A stretch of 5,318 bases of DNA, taken from NCBI GenBank assembly GCA_035264765.1, contig DATFPQ010000007.1, positions 1 to 5,318 of the forward strand. Reading direction: 5' to 3'. The notes under the pieces are model-generated. The model saw nothing but the letters and a program-made list of their open reading frames with translations. It had not been told where the DNA came from and ran no database searches. The translations under genes and the position numbers were made by a program. Each line of letters begins with the position of its first letter. The stretch's first letter is position 1. The stretch is from DATFPQ01 sp035264765. Its GTDB lineage: Bacteria; Actinomycetota; Actinomycetes; Actinomycetales; Angustibacteraceae. This document shows positions 1 to 4,933 of the stretch, piece after piece.

Positions 1-81
1 GAGAGCCTGCACCTCGCCGGGTTCGAGCGGGTGTGCCTGGCCGAGGCCGTGCTGCTGGAGCGGCTGGGCTCTCAGGCCTGA
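1..81 (+). CDS. 3' end of an unidentified protein-coding gene
   Basis: Frame 1 is open from the window edge to a TGA at 79-81 and gives the last 26 residues of a protein, beginning ESLHLAGFERVCLAEAV and ending in LGSQA. Nearly every codon ends in G or C, as expected for a real gene in this genome. The fragment is mostly helical in character and has no motif I can assign to a family. The tandem array that follows starts at base 80, inside the stop codon, so the gene ends exactly where the array begins. The downstream glycerate kinase-family gene starts 242 bp later, so the two need not share an operon. The product is unknown. The coding call rests on codon use and the clean stop only. Confidence 0.6.
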   Translation, partial: ESLHLAGFERVCLAEAVLLERLGSQA

Positions 82-185
82 CGCCGGTCGACGTTGGTCC
101 GACGCGGGTCGGACGCGGGTCGGACGCGGGTCCGACGCGGGTCGACGCCGGTCGGACGCGGTGGACGCCGGTCGGACGCCGGTCG
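80..185 (+). repeat. Degenerate tandem array, about ten copies of GACGCSGGTCS
   Basis: Ten adjoining units of 9 to 11 bp follow one another without a gap, at 80-89, 90-100, 101-111, 112-122, 123-133, 134-143, 144-154, 155-163, 164-174 and 175-185. The consensus is GACGCSGGTCS. Two neighbouring units (101-111 and 112-122) are identical, and the others differ by a few bases or by one or two missing bases. Each full unit carries GAC and GTC around a four-base centre, so single units are near-palindromic. Bases 97-103 and 108-114 form a 7-bp stem around GCGG. The array may work as a transcript 3'-end structure or a protein-binding array, or be a simple slippage product; the sequence does not decide between these. 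Confidence 0.85.
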
Positions 186-227
186 CAGTGGGGGCGTGGC
201 AGACGTCCGCGCACCGTCCCGCCTGAT

Positions 228-267
228 CGTGGCAACCACCTCCGCCGTCACGAAGCTCGTTGCCACG
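228..267. repeat. Short inverted repeat upstream of the glycerate kinase-family gene
   Basis: CGTGGCAAC at 228-236 is the exact reverse complement of GTTGCCACG at 259-267, with a 22-base spacer. The repeat lies 57 bp before the GTG chosen for the downstream gene. It could be an operator for a dimeric regulator or a weak hairpin. A 9-bp repeat can arise by chance in GC-rich DNA, so no function is claimed. The rest of the 186-323 interval shows no ORF, no TAnnnT box close to the start and no terminator I could recognise. Confidence 0.4.
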
Positions 268-323
268 TTCACGCCCGAGGGTGCACGCGGCGGCGGAGGC
301 AACGCGGCTGGCAGACTCGGCGC

Positions 324-1472
324 GTGCGCGTGCTGCTGGCCCCCGACGCCTTCGCGGGCGCGCTGACGGCGGTCCAGGCGGCCGACGCGATGGCGGCAGG
401 CTGGGCCCGGCGTGCGCCGCACGACGTCCTCGTGCCGTGCCCGATGTCGAACGGCGGACCCGGCTTCGTCGACGTCGTCCTGGCGGCCCGCGGCGGCGCC
501 CTCGTGCCGGTGACCGTGGGCGGACCGCGCGGCGAGCGGGTGCCCGCCACCCTGCTGCTGGTCGACGACGACCGCGGCCGCACGGCCTACGTCGAGGCAG
601 CGCAGGCGTGCGGGCTGCACCTGGTGCCGGAGCCCGAGCGCGACCCGACCACCACGACCAGCGCCGGGGTGGGGCAGCTCCTGCGCGAGGCCGTGGACGC
701 CGGCGCGGACAGAGTGGTGCTTGCGACCGGCGGTGCGGCGTCTCACGACGGCGGTGCTGGGCTGCTCGCCGCGCTCGGTGCGGGCGACCACCCGCTGCTG
801 CGCGCCGGGGGTGGCGGCCTTGCGGACCTGCCGGACGACGCGCTCGCCGGGCTGGCGGACGTCCGGGCCGGGCTGGCCGGCGTCCAGCTCGTCCTGGCCA
901 GCGACACCGACCTGCCGCTGGTCGGTTTCTCGGGCGCCAGCGCCACCGAGGCCGAGGGCCGCGGCGCGACCGCGGAGCAGGCCCAGCGGCTCGAGGCCGC
1001 GCTCGGCCGGCTGGCCGACGTCGCGCAGCGCTCGCTCGTCGCGGGCCGACCCCTGACCGGACGTGGTCAGGCGGGGGCGCCGGGTGCCGGCGCCGGGGGA
1101 GGGCTGGGCTTCGCGCTGCTGCTGCTCGGAGCCGTCCGGATCCCCGCCGTCGACGTCGTGCTGGACGTCGTGCGCCTGGCCGACCAGGCCGCAGCGGCCG
1201 ACCTCGTGATCACCGGCGAGGCGGTGTTCGGGTGGGCCTCCCTGCGCGACCAGGTCGTCCCTCGCGTGGCAGCCACCGCGCTGGACGCCGGGGTGCCCAC
1301 CGTGGTCGTCGCCGGGGAGGTCGAGGTGGGCCGGCGCGAGGCGCTGGCCATCGGCGTGTCGGCCGCCTACCCGGTCGCCGAGCGCCCGGAGCAGCTGGCC
1401 CGGGTTCGCAGCGACCCCGCCGGGGCGCTCGCGGACCGGGTCGCGCGGGTGGCGCGCACCTGGTCGCGCTGA
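324..1472 (+). CDS. Divergent glycerate kinase-family protein (GlxK/GarK-like)
   Basis: The 382-residue product has the usual length of glycerate kinases of the GlxK/GarK family, which phosphorylate D-glycerate with ATP in the cytoplasm. Family landmarks appear in order: LLAPDAFAGALTA at 4-16, NGGPG at 43-47, ATGGAASHDGGAGLLAALG at 134-152, the DTDLPLVGFSGASA stretch near 194-207, GAGAGGGLGFALLLLGA at 254-270, and VITGEA at 295-300. Several positions differ from the signatures I remember: PDSFKG has become PDAFAG, DGGEG has become NGGPG, and the GEGRxD...GKxP region has become GEAVFGW...RDQVVP. Catalytic activity is therefore uncertain. The GTG at 324 is chosen because the family begins with M-x-V-xx-APD. 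The nearest GGAGG (295-299) is too far upstream to serve it, so translation may be leaderless or coupled. A gene of this type sits next to hesB/erpA in mycobacteria too (Rv2205c, from memory). Confidence 0.82.
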   Translation: MRVLLAPDAFAGALTAVQAADAMAAGWARRAPHDVLVPCPMSNGGPGFVDVVLAARGGALVPVTVGGPRGERVPATLLLVDDDRGRTAYVEAAQACGLHLVPEPERDPTTTTSAGVGQLLREAVDAGADRVVLATGGAASHDGGAGLLAALGAGDHPLLRAGGGGLADLPDDALAGLADVRAGLAGVQLVLASDTDLPLVGFSGASATEAEGRGATAEQAQRLEAALGRLADVAQRSLVAGRPLTGRGQAGAPGAGAGGGLGFALLLLGAVRIPAVDVVLDVVRLADQAAAADLVITGEAVFGWASLRDQVVPRVAATALDAGVPTVVVAGEVEVGRREALAIGVSAAYPVAERPEQLARVRSDPAGALADRVARVARTWSR

Positions 1473-1498
1473 CCACGTCCGGCCTTGGGACGTACCGC

Positions 1499-1581
1499 GT
1501 GGTGCCGGCCGACAGGAGCAACGCCCTTGAACCGGCCCTGGCACCCGCATGGCCGCCGTTGCTCCTGTCGGTGTGCACCAC
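1499..1581. repeat. Long imperfect inverted repeat, 25-bp arms and 33-base loop
   Basis: The left arm (1499-1523) and the right arm (1557-1581) are reverse complements at 22 of 25 positions. The innermost 15 bp are perfect (GACAGGAGCAACG against CGTTGCTCCTGTC and two more pairs), then come three mismatches and seven further perfect pairs. The loop is 1524-1556. The structure lies 26 bp after the glycerate kinase-family stop and 117 bp before the erpA start. It could act as a terminator for the first gene, although there is no T tract. It could also be an RNA leader structure or a copy of a dispersed palindromic element. No transposase or target duplication is visible. Confidence 0.85.
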
Positions 1582-1607
1582 ACCGAGGCGTCGGCGTCCC
1601 GACGACG

Positions 1608-1613
1608 TACGCT
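1608..1613 (+). promoter_or_regulatory. Candidate -10 box for erpA
   Basis: TACGCT fits the actinobacterial TAnnnT -10 pattern and lies downstream of the large inverted repeat. It would give a leader of about 80 bases before the erpA ATG. No TTGAC-like -35 is visible at 16 to 19 bp spacing. The six-base motif is common, so this is a weak call. Confidence 0.3.
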
Positions 1614-1698
1614 GGAGGAGGTCGAGGCCGCGGGAATCCCCGGGCCCGCCCGGCGGTTGCGGAGAACGACCGCCGACTCGACGAGTAGGGATGCATCC

Positions 1699-2073
1699 AT
1701 GAGCGACACCACCCAGACCGCCGCCCCTGACGCCGCGACCGCTCCCGCCCACGGCGTGGTGCTGACCGACGTGGCTGCCCAGAAGGTCAAGAGCCTGCTG
1801 GAGCAGGAGGGCCGTGACGACCTGCGGCTGCGCATCGGCGTCCAGCCCGGTGGCTGCTCGGGCCTGATCTACCAGCTGTACTTCGACGAGCGCACCCTCG
1901 ACGGCGACCTGGTCGAGGACTTCGGCGGCGTCGAGGTCGTCGTCGACCGGATGAGCGCCCCCTACCTCGGCGGCGCCACCATCGACTTCGCCGACACGAT
2001 CGAGAAGCAGGGCTTCACGATCGACAACCCGAACGCCGGCAGCAGCTGCGCCTGCGGCGACAGCTTCAGCTGA
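1699..2073 (+). CDS. erpA: Iron-sulfur cluster insertion protein ErpA (HesB/IscA A-type carrier)
   Basis: The 124-residue product is an A-type carrier, which accepts Fe-S clusters from the assembly scaffold and passes them to apoproteins in the cytoplasm. The three family cysteines are present: C53 in QPGGCSGLIY, and C117 and C119 in SSCACGDSF at the C-terminus. The core starts near residue 20 (VVLTDVAAQKVKSLL) and follows an Ala/Pro/Thr-rich tail of about 18 residues. The ATG at 1699 is chosen because AGGGA (1687-1691) stands 7 bases before it and the family fold begins shortly after. The frame stays open back to 1549, but that stretch is Arg-rich and covers the right arm of the inverted repeat. 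Upstream is the glycerate kinase-family gene, and downstream a strong hairpin ends the unit. In actinobacteria this gene usually lies near the cytochrome oxidase genes. Either HesB or ErpA would be a fair name. Confidence 0.95.
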   Translation: MSDTTQTAAPDAATAPAHGVVLTDVAAQKVKSLLEQEGRDDLRLRIGVQPGGCSGLIYQLYFDERTLDGDLVEDFGGVEVVVDRMSAPYLGGATIDFADTIEKQGFTIDNPNAGSSCACGDSFS

Positions 2074-2096
2074 GTCAGCTCGAACGGCGAGCCACG

Positions 2097-2130
2097 AGGG
2101 GTCCCGGACCGAGCGCGGTCCGGGGCCCCT
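2097..2130 (+). terminator. GC-rich hairpin, probable terminator after erpA
   Basis: Bases 2097-2110 pair with 2117-2130 in a 14-bp stem with a single T-G wobble (2102 with 2125), closed by the six-base loop GAGCGC. The stem starts 23 bases after the erpA stop. Only two T residues follow, as is usual for actinobacterial terminators, which often lack a U tract. The hairpin separates erpA from a gene that seems to have its own promoter, which supports the terminator reading. Confidence 0.85.
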
Positions 2131-2141
2131 TCGCGTGCGGG

Positions 2142-2147
2142 TAGGGT
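2142..2147 (+). promoter_or_regulatory. Candidate -10 box for a leaderless adoK transcript
   Basis: TAGGGT matches TAnnnT and ends 7 bases before the GTG at 2155. That spacing puts the expected transcription start at or next to the first base of the start codon, the standard layout of leaderless genes in actinobacteria. No Shine-Dalgarno sequence precedes the GTG, which agrees with this. The -35 region would fall in the terminator stem, and no consensus is visible there. Confidence 0.6.
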
Positions 2148-2154
2148 CGCCGCC

Positions 2155-3141
2155 GTGCAGATCGCCATCACCGGCTCCATCGCCACCGACCACCTGATGA
2201 CCTTTCCCGGCCGCTTCGCCGACTCACTCGTCGTCGAGCAGCTGGACAAGATCTCCCTGTCCTTCCTCGTGGATGACCTGGAGGTTCGTCGCGGGGGTGT
2301 CGCGGCGAACATCGCCTTCGGCATGGCCAACCTGGGCCTGCGGCCGCTCCTCGTGGGTGCCGTGGGCAGCGACTTCGACGGGTACCGGGCCTGGCTCGAG
2401 CGGCACGGCGTCGACTGCGGCGGGGTCGCCGTGAGCGAGCTCCGGCACACCGCCCGGTTCATCTGCACGACGGACGCCGACCAGGCCCAGATCGCCTCCT
2501 TCTACGCCGGCGCCATGAGCGAGGCGCGCGAGATCGAGCTCGCACCCCTGGCGGCCCGGGTCGGGTCGCTCGACCTCGTCGTGATCGGGGCCAACGACCC
2601 CGAGGCGATGCTGCGGCACACCGAGGAGTGCCGGGCGCGCGGGTACGCGTTCGCGGCCGACCCGTCCCAGCAGCTGGCCTTCGCCGACGGCCCGTTCATC
2701 CGCCGCCTGGTCGAGGGTGCGACCTGGCTGTTCAGCAACGAGTACGAGGCGTCGCTCACCGAGCAGAAGACCGGGTGGAGCGGGGACGACATCCTCAAGC
2801 GGGTCGGCACGCGGGTCACCACGCTCGGCAGCCGCGGCGTGCGGATCGAGCGGCTCGGCGCACCGGTCGTCGAGGTGCCGGTGGCCAAGGAGCTGCGCAT
2901 CGCCGACCCGACCGGCGTGGGGGACGCCTTCCGCGCCGGCTTCCTGGCGGGGCTGTCCTGGGAGCTGCCCCCGCGCCGCTGCGCCGAGCTGGGCTCGATG
3001 CTGGCGACCTACGTGATCGAGACGGTCGGCACGCAGGAGTACGAGATCGCCCGGGGAGGGTTCCTGCAGCGGTTCGCGGACGCGTTCGGCGCGGCGGCGG
3101 CGGCCGAGGTGGAGCCGCACCTGGCACTGGTGCGCCCCTGA
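2155..3141 (+). CDS. adoK: Adenosine kinase-like PfkB/ribokinase-family sugar or nucleoside kinase
   Basis: The 328-residue product is a PfkB-family kinase. It resembles M. tuberculosis AdoK (Rv2202c) along its whole length, including the start ITGSIATDHLMTFPGRF, the RRGGVAANIAFG substrate-site segment (45-56), HTARFICTTD (98-107), IGANDPEAM (144-152), AADPSQQLA (167-175) and DPTGVGDAFRAGFLAG (251-266). D257 in the last motif is the expected catalytic base that deprotonates the acceptor hydroxyl, and GVGD forms the anion hole. The mycobacterial enzyme phosphorylates adenosine to AMP for purine salvage. By homology this protein probably does the same, though many annotations say only carbohydrate kinase. 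The GTG at 2155 is chosen because the family starts with M-x-I-A-x-TGSIATDH and a TAGGGT box stands 7 bases upstream. The next gene starts 38 bp after the stop and may share the transcript. Confidence 0.92.
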   Translation: MQIAITGSIATDHLMTFPGRFADSLVVEQLDKISLSFLVDDLEVRRGGVAANIAFGMANLGLRPLLVGAVGSDFDGYRAWLERHGVDCGGVAVSELRHTARFICTTDADQAQIASFYAGAMSEAREIELAPLAARVGSLDLVVIGANDPEAMLRHTEECRARGYAFAADPSQQLAFADGPFIRRLVEGATWLFSNEYEASLTEQKTGWSGDDILKRVGTRVTTLGSRGVRIERLGAPVVEVPVAKELRIADPTGVGDAFRAGFLAGLSWELPPRRCAELGSMLATYVIETVGTQEYEIARGGFLQRFADAFGAAAAAEVEPHLALVRP

Positions 3142-3179
3142 GCATCCCGTCGAGCCGGCTCGAGCCGCAGAACCCCCAC

Positions 3180-3860
3180 GTGCCCCCGGTCGAGCCGCCC
3201 GCCTCGCGGTGGCGGTTGGACCTGGCCTCGGCCGAGCCGGGGGAGGACCTCGTCGGCATCGGTGCGGACCTGGAGCCGGGCACGCTGCTCGCGGCGTACC
3301 GCGCGGGGCTGTTCCCCATGGGCACCGGTCGAGGCGGTCGGCCTCCGGTGGGCTGGTGGTCACCGGACCCGCGCGGCGTCCTGCCGCTGGACGGGCTGCG
3401 GACGCCGCGGTCGCTACGCAAGGTCGTGCCGCGGTTCGAGATCCGGGTCGACACGGCGTTCGCCGAGGTCGTCCGCGGCTGCGCCGCCCCGAACCGTGAG
3501 GGCCGCTGGATCACCCCGGAGGTCGAGCGCGCCTACGGCCGGCTGCACCGGCTCGGCTGGGCCCACTCGGTGGAGTGCTGGCAGGACGGCGAGCTCGCCG
3601 GCGGGTTGTACGGCGTGGCGGTCGGCGGCCTGTTCGCGGGCGAGTCGATGTTCCACCGCGTGCGGGACGCCTCCAAGGTGGCCCTGGTGGCGCTGGTCGG
3701 CCTGCTCCGCGAGGGCGGTGAGCCGACGCGCCGGCTGCTCGACGTCCAGTGGAGCACCGAGCACCTGGCCCGCCTCGGCGTCGTCGAGGTCCCCCGAGCC
3801 GAGTACCTGCGGCGGCTGCGGTCGGCCCTGGAGCTGCCGCTGCCCCCGGCCTTCGGCTGA
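3180..3860 (+). CDS. aat: Leucyl/phenylalanyl-tRNA--protein transferase
   Basis: The 226-residue product transfers Leu or Phe from aminoacyl-tRNA to proteins with N-terminal Arg or Lys, making N-end rule substrates that ClpS delivers to Clp proteases. Family motifs appear in order: DLVGIGADLEPGTLLAAYR (23-41), GLFPM (43-47), GWWSPDPRGVLPLD (58-71), GRWITPEVERAYGRLH (108-123), the GGLYGVAVGGLFAGESMFHR region (141-160), DASKVALVAL (163-172) and LLDVQWSTEHLARLG (186-200). The length is normal. The GTG at 3180 is chosen because it gives the usual short N-terminus MPPVEPPASRW. It has no Shine-Dalgarno sequence. A CTG overlapping the adoK stop (3138) would add 14 residues and is less likely. The 38-bp gap suggests cotranscription with adoK. 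No terminator is evident after the stop. Confidence 0.95.
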   Translation: MPPVEPPASRWRLDLASAEPGEDLVGIGADLEPGTLLAAYRAGLFPMGTGRGGRPPVGWWSPDPRGVLPLDGLRTPRSLRKVVPRFEIRVDTAFAEVVRGCAAPNREGRWITPEVERAYGRLHRLGWAHSVECWQDGELAGGLYGVAVGGLFAGESMFHRVRDASKVALVALVGLLREGGEPTRRLLDVQWSTEHLARLGVVEVPRAEYLRRLRSALELPLPPAFG

Positions 3861-3907
3861 CCGCGACACCGGCCCCACCCTCCCCGGGCGACATCCGCGC
3901 CCTGCGG

Positions 3908-3913
3908 TACGTT
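3908..3913 (+). promoter_or_regulatory. Candidate -10 box for ctaCD
   Basis: TACGTT fits TAnnnT and lies 102 bases before the ctaC GTG, in the only long gap before the oxidase genes. It would give a leader of roughly 95 bases that includes the 12-bp palindrome at 3968-3979. No -35 consensus is seen. The call is tentative. Confidence 0.4.
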
Positions 3914-3967
3914 TGGGCGCGTTGGCGGGCAGACGCGTGCCGCCGCTCGTGAGCCCGTCTCCGGGGA

Positions 3968-3979
3968 GCGACCGGTCGC
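3968..3979. promoter_or_regulatory. Perfect 12-bp palindrome in the ctaC leader, possible operator
   Basis: GCGACCGGTCGC is fully self-complementary and sits 36 bases before the ctaC start and about 55 bases after the candidate -10 box. A homodimeric regulator could bind it, but a chance GC-rich palindrome is also possible. With no loop it would make a poor RNA hairpin. The rest of the 3861-4015 gap shows no ORF or terminator. Confidence 0.35.
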
Positions 3980-4003
3980 GGGCGACTGCCTCGGGATCCG
4001 TCC

Positions 4004-4009
4004 GAAAGG
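4004..4009 (+). promoter_or_regulatory. Ribosome binding site of ctaC
   Basis: GAAAGG lies 6 bases before the GTG at 4016. It is one of the few good Shine-Dalgarno sites in the window and fixes the ctaC start. Confidence 0.65.
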
Positions 4010-4015
4010 TGCGCT

Positions 4016-4933
4016 GTGCGTACGCTCTCTCGACCGCGCTCGCGCCCGGCCCCCGTGGCCCGCGCACGTGCCGCACGGCGTCGCTCCCTGTTCGGGCTCG
4101 TCGCCGTTCTCGGTCTGCTGGCGCTGTCCGGCTGCTCCGGCTCGGTCTCGCGCGGCTTCCTGCCGAAGGGCGCGACCACGGACGGCCCGATCGTCACCTC
4201 GCTGTGGAACAGCGCCTGGACCGCCGCGCTGATCGTCGGCTGCCTGGTCTGGGGCCTGACGATCTGGTGCGTGGTCGCCTACCGCAAGCGCAAGAACGAC
4301 CACCGGCTTCCGGACCAGCTCCGCTACAACCTGCCGCTCGAGATCCTCTACACCGTGCTGCCGCTGTTCATGATCGCGGTGCTCTTCTACTACACCCAGC
4401 GCGACGAGTCGGCGCTGCTGCGAGTGTCGAGCAACCCGACCAACGTGGTGAACGTTGCGGGCAAGCGCTGGGCGTGGGACTTCAACTACGTCACGGCGAA
4501 CGCCTATGACACCTCCACCCAGGTCAACATCACGGGCGAGGTCGAGGACAGCAAGGACCTCCCGGAGCTCTGGTTGCCGGTGAACGAGACGACGCGGTTC
4601 TACCTGACGACCCGCGACGTCAACCACTCGTTCTGGGTTCCCGCCTTCCTGATGAAGATGGACCTCATCGCCGGCCGGGTGAACTCCTTCCAGGTGACGC
4701 CGAACCAGACCGGCGTGTTCACCGGCAAGTGCGCCGAGCTCTGCGGCACCTATCACGCCTACATGCTGTTCGAGGTTCACGTGGTGCCAAGGGCCGAGTT
4801 CGACCAGCACATCGCCGACCTGAAGGCGCGCGGGCAGTCCGGCCTGCTGCCGAACTCCTTGAACCAGGACGAGTTCGTGCCCGAGGACCAGAAGAAGATC
4901 CCGACCGCCACTGCCACTGGGGGCCAGTCATGA
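4016..4933 (+). CDS. ctaC: Cytochrome c oxidase subunit II (aa3-type), lipoprotein form
   Basis: The 305-residue product carries the CuA centre that takes electrons from cytochrome c (in actinobacteria, from the diheme cytochrome of the bcc complex) and hands them to subunit I. It begins with an Arg-rich segment (residues 3-23), then a hydrophobic stretch ending in the lipobox LSGC with C40 as the probable lipidated residue. Two transmembrane helices follow, about 65-88 and 108-127. The outer domain holds KRWAWDFNY (150-158), which is the aromatic electron-entry segment, and all CuA ligands: H204 in DVNHSFWVP, then C239, E241, C243, H247 and M250 in CAELCGTYHAYM. No cytochrome c domain is fused; the last 55 residues are hydrophilic. 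The GTG start has GAAAGG 6 bases upstream. The stop overlaps the ctaD ATG by 4 bp, so the two are coupled in one operon. Confidence 0.97.
   Translation: MRTLSRPRSRPAPVARARAARRRSLFGLVAVLGLLALSGCSGSVSRGFLPKGATTDGPIVTSLWNSAWTAALIVGCLVWGLTIWCVVAYRKRKNDHRLPDQLRYNLPLEILYTVLPLFMIAVLFYYTQRDESALLRVSSNPTNVVNVAGKRWAWDFNYVTANAYDTSTQVNITGEVEDSKDLPELWLPVNETTRFYLTTRDVNHSFWVPAFLMKMDLIAGRVNSFQVTPNQTGVFTGKCAELCGTYHAYMLFEVHVVPRAEFDQHIADLKARGQSGLLPNSLNQDEFVPEDQKKIPTATATGGQS

Noticed and set aside
80..185. CRISPR array
   Set aside because: Units are 9-11 bp and directly adjoining, with no unique spacers and no cas genes.
33..323. Upstream in-frame extension of the glycerate kinase-family ORF through the tandem array
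   Set aside because: The extension is Arg/Gly-rich, reads through the repeats and overlaps the codon-supported end of the preceding gene. The family starts at the GTG at 324.
1499..1581. Insertion sequence or transposon remnant
   Set aside because: The arms enclose only 33 bases, with no transposase and no target-site duplication. A small dispersed palindrome remains possible but is unproven.
1549..1698. In-frame extension of erpA by 50 residues
   Set aside because: It covers an arm of the inverted repeat, has no family similarity, and the ATG at 1699 has a spaced AGGGA upstream.
72..1835. Long minus-strand ORF opposite the glycerate kinase-family gene
   Set aside because: It is Arg/Pro/Gly-rich with no recognisable domain, and it lies opposite a gene with clear family motifs. 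Such open antisense frames are normal at this GC content.
3138..3179. CTG start for aat overlapping the adoK stop
   Set aside because: It would add 14 residues not typical of the family. The GTG at 3180 gives the usual MPPVEPP-type N-terminus.
2224..3363. Minus-strand ORF opposite adoK and aat
   Set aside because: It has no motif or coherent composition, while the plus strand encodes two confident proteins. It is a shadow of their GC-rich codons.
3533..4810. Minus-strand ORF opposite aat and ctaC
   Set aside because: It covers parts of two well-identified plus-strand genes and their leader, and shows no domain of its own.
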